Positions 26,702 through 35,247 of a stretch of 64,000 nucleotides of DNA are shown one piece after another; positions within the stretch are counted from its first letter, which is position 1, and each line of letters opens with the position of its first letter. Location: positions 124,001-188,000 of the forward strand of contig NZ_FRBE01000003.1 in assembly GCF_900142535.1 (NCBI RefSeq), read 5' to 3'. Origin of the DNA: Fibrobacter sp. UWEL (lineage in GTDB: Bacteria > Fibrobacterota > Fibrobacteria > Fibrobacterales > Fibrobacteraceae). A program made the translations under genes and the position numbers. The notes under the pieces were generated by a model, which was not told the origin of the DNA, did not search any database, and saw nothing but the letters and a program-made list of their open reading frames with translations.

Positions 26702-26709
26702 TATCTTTG
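26702..26709 (+). promoter_or_regulatory. TATCTTTG promoter box of purT
   Basis: The same octamer as upstream of bamA. A CAGGAG ribosome site follows at 26723-26728 before the ATG at 26735. Confidence 0.5.
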
Positions 26710-26734
26710 TAATATCTTCAAACAGGAGTTATGT

Positions 26735-27919
26735 ATGGCTGAAATTGGTACCCCCCTAAGCTCTAGTGCAACTAAGGTTCTCTTCTGCGGTGCAGGTGAA
26801 CTGGGCAAGGAAGTCATTATCGAAATGATGCGCCTTGGCGTAGAAGTGGTTGCCGTGGACCGTTATCCCAATGCTCCTGGTATGCAGGTGGCTCACCGTT
26901 CCCATGTGATTAACATGCTGGACGGTGCCGAACTCCGCCGCGTAATCGAACTTGAAAAGCCCGACTACATCGTCCCCGAAGTGGAAGCAATCGCTACCGA
27001 TACCTTGGTCCAGATGGAATCTGAGGGTTACACTGTTATTCCCACTGCAAAGGCAACTAAGCTGACCATGAACCGCGAAGGCATTCGCCGTCTGGCCGCC
27101 GAAGAACTGGGCATTAAGACTAGCCCCTACAAGTTTGCCGACAATTTCGAAGACTTCAAGGCCGGCGTCAAGGAAATCGGTATTCCTTGCGTAATCAAGC
27201 CTGTGATGAGCTCCTCCGGCCATGGCCAGAGCGTCATCAAGTCCGAAGCAGATATCGAAAATTCTTGGAACATTTCCCAGAACGAAGGCCGCACCGGTAA
27301 GGCAAGCCGCGTGATTATCGAAGGCTTTGTTCCCTTCGACTACGAAATCACCTTGCTCACCGTCCGTCACGTTGCTGGCACCAGCTTCCTCGCTCCCATC
27401 GGTCACCATCAGGTTGGCGGCGACTACCAGGAATCCTGGCAGCCCCAGCCCATGAAGCCGGAACTCTTGGAACAGGCCAAGGAAATTGCGAAGAAGGTTA
27501 CCGACGCTCTTGGTGGCCGCGGTATCTTCGGTGTTGAACTGTTCGTCTGCAAGGACGAAGTTCTGTTCAGCGAAGTGAGCCCCAGACCTCATGACACTGG
27601 CATGGTGACCTTGATTTCTCAGGACCTTTCTGAATTCGCTCTCCACGCACGCGCCATTCTGGGCCTGCCCATTCCCAACATTGCATTCCACGGCGCCAGC
27701 GCCTCCAAGGCAATCGTTGTGGACGGCAACTCCGATCACGTTAAGTTCGGCGGCCTGGAAGAAGTGCTCGCAGAACCCGACACCGGTCTCCGTCTGTTCG
27801 GCAAGCCTGAACTGAAGGGCCACCGCCGTTTGGGCGTTCTTCTGGCTCGCCGCGACACCGTCGACGAAGCTCTCAAGACCGTCATGGAAATGCGCGAAAA
27901 GGTTAAAGTTACTCTATAA
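26735..27919 (+). CDS. purT: Formate-dependent GAR transformylase PurT
   Basis: ATP-grasp enzyme that makes formyl-GAR from GAR, formate and ATP in purine synthesis, bypassing folate-dependent PurN. It has 394 residues (E. coli has 392). Hallmarks are [26 protein letters not shown], the ATP-grasp core [14 protein letters not shown] and [19 protein letters not shown]. The start ATG 26735 is chosen because the ATG at 26731 is followed at once by a stop in its own frame. It is monocistronic, with its own promoter box and a terminator downstream. Confidence 0.95.
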   Translation: MAEIGTPLSSSATKVLFCGAGELGKEVIIEMMRLGVEVVAVDRYPNAPGMQVAHRSHVINMLDGAELRRVIELEKPDYIVPEVEAIATDTLVQMESEGYTVIPTAKATKLTMNREGIRRLAAEELGIKTSPYKFADNFEDFKAGVKEIGIPCVIKPVMSSSGHGQSVIKSEADIENSWNISQNEGRTGKASRVIIEGFVPFDYEITLLTVRHVAGTSFLAPIGHHQVGGDYQESWQPQPMKPELLEQAKEIAKKVTDALGGRGIFGVELFVCKDEVLFSEVSPRPHDTGMVTLISQDLSEFALHARAILGLPIPNIAFHGASASKAIVVDGNSDHVKFGGLEEVLAEPDTGLRLFGKPELKGHRRLGVLLARRDTVDEALKTVMEMREKVKVTL

Positions 27920-27927
27920 AGATGCAT

Positions 27928-27945
27928 GGGGGGTTGCCACCCCCC
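27928..27945. repeat. GGGGGGT-TGCC-ACCCCCC hairpin
   Basis: A perfect 7-bp stem with a 4-nt loop, 8 nt after the purT stop. It is similar in style to the G/C hairpins beside other gene ends (28164, 41902). Confidence 0.7.
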
Positions 27946-27970
27946 TGGACCCCCCACAAAAGAATTCAGC

Positions 27971-28006
27971 CGGCCAAGTAGGAATACTTGGCCGTCTTTT
28001 TCTTTT
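27971..28006 (+). terminator. Terminator of purT
   Basis: A perfect 10-bp stem (CGGCCAAGTA / TACTTGGCCG) with a GGAA loop, then a pyrimidine tract TCTTTTTCTTTT. Confidence 0.9.
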
Positions 28007-28105
28007 GTGTTTGAAGGGCGCTGAAGCGCCTCTTCAATTGCTTTAAGATATGGCATCACTTTTTTTCAATAAATCTTTGAGTAGGAAGCTTGCTTCCACT
28101 CAAAT

Positions 28106-28152
28106 AAAAAAGAATGGTCCCAAAGCGTTGCTTTGAGGACCAATTCTTTTTT
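28106..28152. terminator. Bidirectional terminator between purT and the HD-GYP gene
   Basis: A long imperfect inverted repeat: AAAAAAGAATGGTCC and CAAAGC on the left, GCTTTG and GGACCAATTCTTTTTT on the right, with a GTT loop. T-runs lie on both strands between convergent genes. Two smaller hairpins (GGCGCT-gaa-GCGCC near 28017; GGAAGC-tt-GCTTCC near 28084) precede it. Confidence 0.75.
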
Positions 28153-28187
28153 CGGGGTTCCAAGGGGCGGTAGCCCCTTTGCAACAT

Positions 28188-29882
28188 TTATTCCCCGCAG
28201 GATTCGTAGTAGGCTTCCAGTTCCTTATGGCAGTTGATGAAGGGCACCTTCAGGGCCGGGTCAAACTGAGTTCCCATGGCGCTGGTAATGATGTCGAAGG
28301 CTTCGGAGTAGGACATCTTTTCCTTGTAGCAGCGACGGCTGACCAGTGCGTCGTAAACGTCTGCAATAGCCATAATACGTGCTTCAAGGGGAATTTCATT
28401 TCCCTTGAGATGATCGGGATAGCCGGAGCCGTCCCAACGTTCGTGATGGTAGTGGGCCACGTTTCTTGCGATGTTGACCAGCTGTTCTGATTCCACATCC
28501 TTCAGCAGGTTTTCAACGATAACTGCACCCTTTTCGGAGTGAGTCTTCATCACTTCAAATTCGCTGGTTTCAAACTTACCGGGCTTACGCAGGATGGCGT
28601 CTTCCACGGCAATCTTACCCAGGTCGTGCATGGGAGCTGCCTTGACGACTGCGTTGAAGAATGCGTTCATGGAGGTGTAGGCCCCACTTTTCTTCATTTC
28701 GTTAATGAGAATCTTCACCACATGGCTGGTACGGCGGATGTGACCGCCCGTATTGCTGTCGCGGCTTTCCACCATATTGGCCATACCCACAATCATCTGT
28801 TCCTGGATGTTCTGGATGTGCTCGTCCTTTGTCTGGACGTCATTGGCAAGTTCGCTATTGTACTTGTCCAGAAGCTTGATGTAACGCTGCATCTTGGTGT
28901 CGTCTTCGATACGGAACATGTAACCGCAGACCTTTCCTGCGTGATGCAAGTTTCTCAGAACCACCTTGTAATGTTTCTTGCCATACTGGAAGCAGTCTAC
29001 AAGGCACAGCTCCTGGGGGGAGAACTTTTGGATCAGCTTTAGAAGGATGTTTCCGAACTCGTCATCCGGAACCTTGGAGTCCACACGATATGTCTTTAAG
29101 GTGGGGAAGTGATGCAGGGCGATGTCATTACAACCGATGTAGCAAAGATCCTTGGTGACGGACAGGTAGACATTTTCGTTCTGGAATTCCAGGGTGTCGA
29201 TAATGGTGCTCTGGATGTCGTATTTGCCCAGTCGATGATTGATGGTCAGCAGAACGTATTCGATGATCAAGTAAACTGCCGGCATGACCAGCATGTCGTA
29301 ACCCAGTTCTCTACAGATGAGGAAGGTTCCGATTCCGAAAACGCCAATAGCCACCATGGAAATGAGGTTCTTGTAGGATACGTTCTTTTTATTGAACAGA
29401 GCGTAGAAGAAAATAATGAAGCCCGCCAGCATGTAGGTCCCAAGCATGATATTGTAAAGAATGTGGGCAGGACCGTATTCCGGCTGGATGTCTGTAATCC
29501 CGTTATGGGTAATGAGCTGGGGCATGCCTTTGTAATAGATGTCGTTCCATCCGGTTGTCAAGGCCAGCAATAGAATGACAATATTAATGATAAAGGGGAT
29601 GGCCAGGGCTCTCCTGGAAATCTTGAAACCACACAGCTTGAATTCTTCTAGAACGAAAAGACCGGGAATGAAAATCGCTCCGATGTAGGCAATCTTGTTT
29701 GCGAGGACCGCTTCTTCAGGATTTGTGGAGAGCATCAGCGTCAGATGGCCGAAGATACCTACTGTCATGATGAGGAACATGGTGGCGTAGGCTGATTGCG
29801 TGTGTCTAGGATTGTTTCTTAGCAAAATGCCAAGATTCACAATAGAAAGTAATAGAGCTGCAACCATGTAAGAAACAATCAT
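28188..29882 (-). CDS. 7TM-sensor HD-GYP domain protein (predicted c-di-GMP phosphodiesterase)
   Basis: 564 residues. The N-terminal ~220 residues form seven or eight hydrophobic helices that resemble the histidine-kinase N-terminal 7TM module (AYIGAIFIPGLFVLEEF). A PAS-like or linker region (about 230-325) and a coiled coil (about 330-365) follow. The HD-GYP domain has H381, H419-D420 (MHDLGKIAV), the pair H479/H480 and G487-Y488-P489 (HERWDGSGYP). All key metal and GYP residues are present, so c-di-GMP hydrolysis is expected. The start has a GAGG site. No cyclase (GGDEF) gene is nearby. Confidence 0.88.
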   Translation of the reverse strand: MIVSYMVAALLLSIVNLGILLRNNPRHTQSAYATMFLIMTVGIFGHLTLMLSTNPEEAVLANKIAYIGAIFIPGLFVLEEFKLCGFKISRRALAIPFIINIVILLLALTTGWNDIYYKGMPQLITHNGITDIQPEYGPAHILYNIMLGTYMLAGFIIFFYALFNKKNVSYKNLISMVAIGVFGIGTFLICRELGYDMLVMPAVYLIIEYVLLTINHRLGKYDIQSTIIDTLEFQNENVYLSVTKDLCYIGCNDIALHHFPTLKTYRVDSKVPDDEFGNILLKLIQKFSPQELCLVDCFQYGKKHYKVVLRNLHHAGKVCGYMFRIEDDTKMQRYIKLLDKYNSELANDVQTKDEHIQNIQEQMIVGMANMVESRDSNTGGHIRRTSHVVKILINEMKKSGAYTSMNAFFNAVVKAAPMHDLGKIAVEDAILRKPGKFETSEFEVMKTHSEKGAVIVENLLKDVESEQLVNIARNVAHYHHERWDGSGYPDHLKGNEIPLEARIMAIADVYDALVSRRCYKEKMSYSEAFDIITSAMGTQFDPALKVPFINCHKELEAYYESCGE

Positions 29883-29957
29883 AATGACCTCATAAACACC
29901 TAATCGGAATACTGGAAAAATAAGAAAAAAAATTTGTACTGAATGGAGAGGATCGCC

Positions 29958-30668
29958 TTAGCACACGATTTTGCCCAAGGCAATGATGGCTGCGGTTCGT
30001 GCACGGAGTCTTGTGGGACCCAACTTCATCAGGTGAACCTTGCCGTTCTGGAATTCCTTGATGGCCTGGATTTCCGCAGGGGAGAAACCACCTTCGGGAC
30101 CTACTAACAACGTTGTGGGATTTGCCAGGGTTTCGGGGGAGGGGGCGCTTTCGCCATCCATGTCGCAAAGGACCAAGTCACCCTTGTAGCTTTTCAGCCA
30201 GTCCTTGAATTCTATGGGCCCGTCAATTTGGGTAAGCCAGGGTTTCTTGGATTGTTTTAGGCTTACAAGACTTTTTAGCTCTGCACGGCGTACCGTCTTT
30301 TTCAAGTCGGAATTCTTGGGCTCCTGGGAATAGTCCGTGCGCAGAAAGATAATGCTGTCAATTTCTGTCTGTGCCGCATGGAATACTACTTCTTCCAGGG
30401 CGTCATCCTTCAGGCAGGCGATACCTAGGGATACCTTGGGACGTTCCGTGCTAGGCGTGATGACCGTGTCAACCTGGACTTCACATGCCTTGGGGTCTGC
30501 TTTCACGATGGTGGCGTCGGCAAAATGTCCTAAACCATCGGAAAGCTGCAATACGTCACCTACGGCGGCACGGCATACGCGTACGGCGTGGGTACTTTCA
30601 TTCTCGTCCAGCGTGATCACGCCTTCGGTAATGAGCGGGCAATAGAAGCGACTATCAGGAGTTTTCAT
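29958..30668 (-). CDS. rsmE: 16S rRNA m3U1498 methyltransferase RsmE
   Basis: SPOUT-class methyltransferase acting on U1498 of 16S rRNA. ATG 30668 (MKTPDSRFYCPL) is chosen over an upstream ATG at 30740, whose extra residues are hydrophobic and non-conserved. It has 236 residues. The knot motifs LVGPEGGFSPAEI and KLGPTRLRARTAAIIALG are diagnostic. The N-terminal PUA-like domain has HAVRVCRAAVGD. No Shine-Dalgarno is present; TATCTTGC lies 6 nt before the ATG (30674-30681). Confidence 0.93.
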   Translation of the reverse strand: MKTPDSRFYCPLITEGVITLDENESTHAVRVCRAAVGDVLQLSDGLGHFADATIVKADPKACEVQVDTVITPSTERPKVSLGIACLKDDALEEVVFHAAQTEIDSIIFLRTDYSQEPKNSDLKKTVRRAELKSLVSLKQSKKPWLTQIDGPIEFKDWLKSYKGDLVLCDMDGESAPSPETLANPTTLLVGPEGGFSPAEIQAIKEFQNGKVHLMKLGPTRLRARTAAIIALGKIVC

Positions 30669-30808
30669 GTGCTGCAAGATAGTAAAAATGAAATGTGAAG
30701 AATGGAGTATGAAGAATGCTAATAATGGCGCCTGCGGCACATTCTATAAAGGGGTATATCATCTTTCACCTTTCATCGTTCATTTTTCATTTTTTATAAA
30801 TTTACACT

Positions 30809-31606
30809 ATGACTCGAAAGCCGGTAAAAGCTGTTGTATTTGACTTGGATGGTACTTTGTACCTGAGTGGTCGTCCTTATCCTAAAGCGGTAAAGACTGT
30901 AAACAATGTGGCCAAGCACGTTCCCGTGTACTACTTAAGTAACAATACCAGCAAATCGCCGGTCTTTTACGAGAATCGCCTGAAGGTTATGGGCCTTCCT
31001 CTTCGTGACGATGCCATCATCTCGGCACTCTACCTTTCCCTGAACGCCATTCACGAAGAAGGCATCAAGAATGTTTTCTTCTTTGCAAATCCCGAAGTGA
31101 CGGAATGGTTTGCCGCACAGGATCCGAGCCTGAATTTGCGCCCTAGCGTTGCGGAAACGGAACTGGTCCTGATTGCCTATCACAACAGCTTTGATTACCG
31201 GGAACTTTGCGAATTGTCCTTCCGAGTCCAGCGTAAGATTCCTTTCTGGGTGACCCATACGGATTTTGTCTGCCCCGACGCCAACGGCCCCGTGCCTGAC
31301 ATCGGCAGCTTTATGGCCTTGCTGAAAACCGCCTACGGCGTAGAACCGGAACGAAGCTTCGGGAAGCCTAATCCAGCGATGTTGTCGGAACTTCTGAAGA
31401 AGTACGACCCTGAAGAAATCCTGTTCGTGGGGGATCGCCTGTATACGGACTTTGAATTGGCCAAGCGTAGCGGTTGCCGGTTTGTTCTGCCTCTTTGTGG
31501 CGAAACAAAGTTGGCTGACTTGGAAAAGCTGGATGTGAAGCCCGAAGTGGTGGTGGACATGGTCAGCGATATTGACTTTGAAGGTTTCTTCGAGGGACGA
31601 ATCTAA
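30809..31606 (+). CDS. HAD-IIA family phosphatase (NagD-like)
   Basis: Haloacid-dehalogenase-type sugar or nucleotide phosphatase, 265 residues. Motif I is VFDLDGTLYL (Asp nucleophile), motif II is YLSNNTSKS, and motif III/IV is FGKPNPAML...ILFVGDRLYTDFELAKRSG, all as in the NagD/p-nitrophenylphosphatase subfamily. The true substrate is unknown. The start has no Shine-Dalgarno but has TAAATTTA 4 nt before the ATG. The stop overlaps the znuA start (TAATG), which makes it first gene of the zinc-uptake operon; the functional link is unclear. Confidence 0.85.
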   Translation: MTRKPVKAVVFDLDGTLYLSGRPYPKAVKTVNNVAKHVPVYYLSNNTSKSPVFYENRLKVMGLPLRDDAIISALYLSLNAIHEEGIKNVFFFANPEVTEWFAAQDPSLNLRPSVAETELVLIAYHNSFDYRELCELSFRVQRKIPFWVTHTDFVCPDANGPVPDIGSFMALLKTAYGVEPERSFGKPNPAMLSELLKKYDPEEILFVGDRLYTDFELAKRSGCRFVLPLCGETKLADLEKLDVKPEVVVDMVSDIDFEGFFEGRI

Positions 31607-32532
31607 TGAGTCGTCTTGAACGTTTTTTCTTCCGTCACCCTGAGCGCAGCGTAGCGAAGTCGAAGGGCCTAGTAGTATTACTCTTGCTTTTCTGCTTGGC
31701 TCTGCCGTCCCTTGCAGCAGACCTGACGGTAGCTGTTTCTCTCCAGCCATATTCCAGTGTGGTTCATGAAATCGGTGGAGAGCAGGTGAACGTGGTCTCC
31801 ATGGTTCCCGCAGGTTCTGGCCCCCATACATTTGAACCTAAGCCCGCTTCCCTCAAGGAATTCGCCAAGGCTACAGTTTACTTCAGTGACGGATCCGGTA
31901 TGGATGCCGCCTGGTTGCCTCGTTTCAAGGGCGTGAACAAGAACGTGAATGTCATTTCCCTCTCTCAAGGAATTTCCTGGATGGAAGAAGATGAACATCA
32001 TCATCACGAAGGCGAGGAACATCATCCCGAGGGCGAAAAAGATGAGGATGAGTTGGATCCCCACCTGTGGACATCTCCCGTCCAGATGATGCAGATTGCA
32101 GAAAATGTCTGCGAAGCTCTCATGTCTCTGGACGCCGCCCATAAGGACCTTTACCGCAAGCGCGCCAATGACTTGATCTTCCGCCTGAAAAAGTTGGACG
32201 TGGAGCTGCGCCAGACCGTCAAAAAGCTTCCCGCCAATGGCCGCACCTTTATCGTCTTCCATCCGGCTTATGGCTACTTCGCCCGAGATTACGGCATGAA
32301 ACAGCTTACGGTGGAAGTGGCCGGCAAGGAACCGAAACCTCGTGACCTGGCAAACCTGATAAAGACCGGTAAGGCCAACAATGTCCATATTGTTTTCGTC
32401 CAGCCCCAGTTTAGCAAGCGTGCTGCTGCCACCATCGCAAAAGAACTGAACGCAAAGATTCTGGATACGGATCCCCTGGCTTACGATTACGAAGGCAATA
32501 TCCGTGCACTTTTAAAATCCATTAGTCAATAA
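31606..32532 (+). CDS. znuA: Zinc ABC transporter substrate-binding protein (ZnuA-like)
   Basis: Periplasmic metal-binding protein of the cluster A-I family, 308 residues. The signal peptide core is LVVLLLLFCLALPSLAA. Predicted metal ligands are H74 (GPHTFEPKP), H153 (LDPHLW), H219 (FHPAYG) and a C-terminal Asp (DTDPLA). A His/acid-rich loop (HHHHEGEEHHPEGEKDEDELDPH, about 131-153) is typical of zinc-specific members. The residues before the signal core (about 10-21, RHPERSVAKSKG) are a translated interspersed repeat. znuC follows after 5 nt; no permease gene is present. Confidence 0.88.
   Translation: MSRLERFFFRHPERSVAKSKGLVVLLLLFCLALPSLAADLTVAVSLQPYSSVVHEIGGEQVNVVSMVPAGSGPHTFEPKPASLKEFAKATVYFSDGSGMDAAWLPRFKGVNKNVNVISLSQGISWMEEDEHHHHEGEEHHPEGEKDEDELDPHLWTSPVQMMQIAENVCEALMSLDAAHKDLYRKRANDLIFRLKKLDVELRQTVKKLPANGRTFIVFHPAYGYFARDYGMKQLTVEVAGKEPKPRDLANLIKTGKANNVHIVFVQPQFSKRAAATIAKELNAKILDTDPLAYDYEGNIRALLKSISQ
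31635..31668. repeat. CCCTGAGCG..GTCGAAGGG repeat inside znuA
   Basis: The unit reads CACCCTGAGCGCAGCGTAGC then GAAGTCGAAGGG. Its outer arms CCCT.GA / TCGAAGGG make it one of the common interspersed repeats of bacteria. It is translated as HPERSVAKSKG just before the signal-peptide core. Confidence 0.8.
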
Positions 32533-32537
32533 AATCT

Positions 32538-33308
32538 ATGAACGCAATTGAAGTCAACAACCTGTCCTTCTCTTATGGCAAGTCCAAAATCCTCGACAAG
32601 GTAAACCTTGAAATCGAGGAGAACGACTTCGTTGCAATTATTGGCCCTAATGGGGGCGGTAAGTCCACCCTCATGAAATTGATTGTGGGGCTTCTGTCCC
32701 CTGCAGAAGGTGACGTTCGACTTTTTGGGGAAAAGGTTCCTACCAAGAAGGTGGCTGTAGGCTATGTCCCCCAGAACACCAGCCGCAATCTGGAATTCCC
32801 CATTACGGTTGGCGAGTGCGTCGCACTTGGTAAAATCGGCTTGAAGGCAAAATCCCCCGAGGTGATCGCGGCCCTTTCTAAAGTTCATCTGGAGGGCTTT
32901 CTGGATCGCCGTCTGGGCGAACTGAGCGGTGGCGAACGCCAGCGAGTTTTGATTGCCCGTTCCCTGGTTTGTAATCCCCGCATTCTATTTCTGGATGAAC
33001 CTAGCAACAACATTGACGCCGCCGGCCAGGAAAACCTTTACAACCTGCTGGAAGAATTCAGCAAGACCATGACCATCGTTATCGTCACTCACGACCTGAT
33101 GGCCCTTTCCCATAAGGTCCGGAGCGTGGTCTGCGTCAACCGTAGCGTTCACTATCACGAAGGCTCCGGTCTTACCCAGCAGATGATTACAGATACTTAC
33201 GGTTGTGATGTGGACTTGATCGCCCATGGCATTCCTCATCGCGTTTTAGGAAGTCACGATCACTCCCACGGGGGCTGCTGTGAAGGACATCATCACCACC
33301 ATCACTAG
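32538..33308 (+). CDS. znuC: Zinc ABC transporter ATPase (ZnuC-like) with His-rich tail
   Basis: ATP-binding subunit for metal uptake, 256 residues. Walker A is GPNGGGKST at 36-44, signature LSGGERQRV near 129-137, and Walker B ILFLDEP near 149-155. The C-terminus is strongly His-rich and ends in six consecutive His (HDHSHGGCCEGHHHHHH, about 240-256), which could bind zinc or act as a sensor. It is 5 nt downstream of znuA. The usual membrane subunit ZnuB is missing; a lipoprotein gene follows instead. Confidence 0.88.
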   Translation: MNAIEVNNLSFSYGKSKILDKVNLEIEENDFVAIIGPNGGGKSTLMKLIVGLLSPAEGDVRLFGEKVPTKKVAVGYVPQNTSRNLEFPITVGECVALGKIGLKAKSPEVIAALSKVHLEGFLDRRLGELSGGERQRVLIARSLVCNPRILFLDEPSNNIDAAGQENLYNLLEEFSKTMTIVIVTHDLMALSHKVRSVVCVNRSVHYHEGSGLTQQMITDTYGCDVDLIAHGIPHRVLGSHDHSHGGCCEGHHHHHH

Positions 33309-33323
33309 ATTTTTGGGATAAAT

Positions 33324-34304
33324 ATGAAAAAGAATTTTAAGTGGATGACTTTGGCCCTGGCAGCCTGTGGCGCCTTTGTGGGCTGTAGCGATCAGGGCGG
33401 ATCTCCCGAATTCAACGTAGAGGATCCTTTTGACATCGTCCTTTCCAAGTCCAGCTATAGTTACAAGTCCAAGGATTCCTTGCTCATTGTGAAGGAACCT
33501 GTCTGTAAGGAAGTGAAGGAGGGCGGCCTCAAGTATTTGCAGTGGAAGAAGGAAACTTCCACTCCTGATTCCATCTTCGCTTATCGTTCCAAGTCTACCG
33601 CCTATGTGCGTGAAGATCGTGACGATGATGAGGATGGTGAAGTCGCCTACGTTTACGACGGATCTTCTTTCCCCGGCGGAAACTGGGTTCGTGCTGACGA
33701 AAATAAGAATTCCATCCATCACGCGCTGGTATTCTCTTCCGGGGTCCTGAAGAAGACTTTCCAGTATGATGGTTCCTGCTTCATGAAGTCCTTCTATACC
33801 CAGCTGTTTAACAAGAATAGTTCCTTGAAGGGCGCCGAAACTGCACTGGGCAAGTTCTACGAAATGTTCAGCGATGACGATGAGTATGAACTGGATGAAA
33901 ATGAAATCATCGAGGACATGCGCGTTCCTGATTGCGATGAACTGAGCATGCATGATGGCGACGTTGGCATTAAGGTGAATATGTTGAAAGCTTCCAGTGG
34001 TAAGATTTCCCTGAACTACTTGAACAAGACATGCCTCATCAAGTTCAGCCTTCGATATGCCAATAAGGAAAGCGATTGTCAGGATGCCTATGATGAGTAT
34101 AAGCTGAACCGCAATACGGACAAGTCCTTTGCATTTGAGGATTATGACCGCTCCATCGAGTATAGCTACGATTGCATTACGGAGCTTGTGAAGAAGGTAA
34201 AGGCCGACAGGACGACCCTCAAGAAGTCTACCGCAAGCGATGAAGATCTGGCTAAGGAAATGACATCAGCGGCAGTTGATGTAATCCTCTCTGGCTTGAA
34301 ATAA
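33324..34304 (+). CDS. Lipoprotein of unknown function
   Basis: 326 residues. The signal peptide with lipobox FVGC (MKKNFKWMTLALAACGAFVGC) predicts lipid anchoring. The mature part is acidic, with an aspartate-rich stretch (REDRDDDEDGE, about 95-105) and another (FSDDDEYELDENEIIEDM, about 180-197), and it has six Cys. No known domain is recognised. It starts 15 nt after znuC and so is probably co-transcribed with the zinc genes. Acidic stretches could bind metal, but there is no direct support. A terminator follows. Confidence 0.7.
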   Translation: MKKNFKWMTLALAACGAFVGCSDQGGSPEFNVEDPFDIVLSKSSYSYKSKDSLLIVKEPVCKEVKEGGLKYLQWKKETSTPDSIFAYRSKSTAYVREDRDDDEDGEVAYVYDGSSFPGGNWVRADENKNSIHHALVFSSGVLKKTFQYDGSCFMKSFYTQLFNKNSSLKGAETALGKFYEMFSDDDEYELDENEIIEDMRVPDCDELSMHDGDVGIKVNMLKASSGKISLNYLNKTCLIKFSLRYANKESDCQDAYDEYKLNRNTDKSFAFEDYDRSIEYSYDCITELVKKVKADRTTLKKSTASDEDLAKEMTSAAVDVILSGLK

Positions 34305-34325
34305 ACCGCGCTGGTTTTACACAGA

Positions 34326-34358
34326 AAAAGACTCCGTCCAGACAAGACGGAGTCTTTT
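34326..34358 (+). terminator. Terminator after the zinc-lipoprotein operon
   Basis: A perfect 13-bp stem (AAAAGACTCCGTC / GACGGAGTCTTTT) with a 7-nt loop and a following T-run. Confidence 0.9.
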
Positions 34359-34422
34359 GTGTTTTTTAGGAGGAGAGTAGTAGTATGAGAGAGATTCGTA
34401 TGGGAGCGCTAAAGCGCCCTAC

Positions 34423-35130
34423 CTAGCGAAGGTCAGCAACGCAACGGACGTAGAGACCCTTGGTGCGGGTTTCGTCGGTGCGGTTGATGTTCTTTGCAAC
34501 GCTGCGGAATTCCCAGGAACGACCGGTGCCCTTTTCTACAGAGGTTGCAGACCAGTAGTGACCGGAGGTATTGCTTTCGCAATAGCCGCCCCATTCCTTG
34601 CAGCCGCCCTGACCCAGGTTCTTCCAGTCAACCTTGGACTGATCCTTCTGGAAATCGCGCCATTCTCCATCATCGGGGAGGTGCCAGCCAGCGGGGCAAG
34701 CCTGCTTGGCTTCGTTGTGGCTGTAGAAGCGACCATACTTCTGGCAGTATTCTTCGCTTTCCATGAGGCACTGGTTCGGGTTGGAAATGCTAAATGCAAG
34801 ATTCTTCTTCATCCAGGCCTTGTCGCCACGGATTTCGATGCCATACTTCTTGCCGTCACGAGAATCGGTAAGAACCTTACCGTCTGCGGAAATATTCTTC
34901 TGTTGGAGAATACGGTTGAAAATTTCTTCTTCAGATAGAACTTCGCTATCTGCGGTCATCTTCACTTCGTGAGTCTTGACCATGTGAGTCTTTTGCTTGT
35001 TAGTCTTCACCATGCGGTGAGCGCCCATCTTGGGGCCTGCAGCAAAAGCGGTTGTACAAAGTGCGGACACAGCGAGAACGCTCAGTACACGTCCGGAACA
35101 CTTGACGAGAGTAGTGATTAATCCATGCAT
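34423..35130 (-). CDS. FISUMP-domain protein (Fibrobacter succinogenes major paralogous domain)
   Basis: Secreted protein of a large paralogous family typical of Fibrobacter, 235 residues. ATG 35130 is chosen because AAGGA (35139-35143) is spaced 8 nt before it; ATG 35151 lacks a site. The signal peptide ends at TTAFA. The domain (about 85-235) shows DGKKYGIEIRGDKAWMKKNLAF, CPAGWHLPDDGEWRDF, WSATSVEKGTGRSWEFRS and GLYVRCVAD, the family's signature segments. The fold is related to C-type lectin/sulfatase-modifying-factor folds. The function is unknown; a surface or adhesion role is inferred. Confidence 0.88.
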   Translation of the reverse strand: MHGLITTLVKCSGRVLSVLAVSALCTTAFAAGPKMGAHRMVKTNKQKTHMVKTHEVKMTADSEVLSEEEIFNRILQQKNISADGKVLTDSRDGKKYGIEIRGDKAWMKKNLAFSISNPNQCLMESEEYCQKYGRFYSHNEAKQACPAGWHLPDDGEWRDFQKDQSKVDWKNLGQGGCKEWGGYCESNTSGHYWSATSVEKGTGRSWEFRSVAKNINRTDETRTKGLYVRCVADLR

Positions 35131-35247
35131 AACAGCCATCCTTAATTCCATAAAAGCGCACCTTGCGAGCTCTGATAAGCCAGTGCTCTGCGCTTACATT
35201 GAAGAATATATACCGGATTATTTCAAGTTGGATGTTACAAAAAGTTT

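Noticed and set aside
33291-33308. His6 end of ZnuC as an engineered tag
   Set aside because: The surrounding DNA is natural chromosomal sequence, the region before is already His/Gly/Cys-rich, and codons are mixed CAT/CAC.
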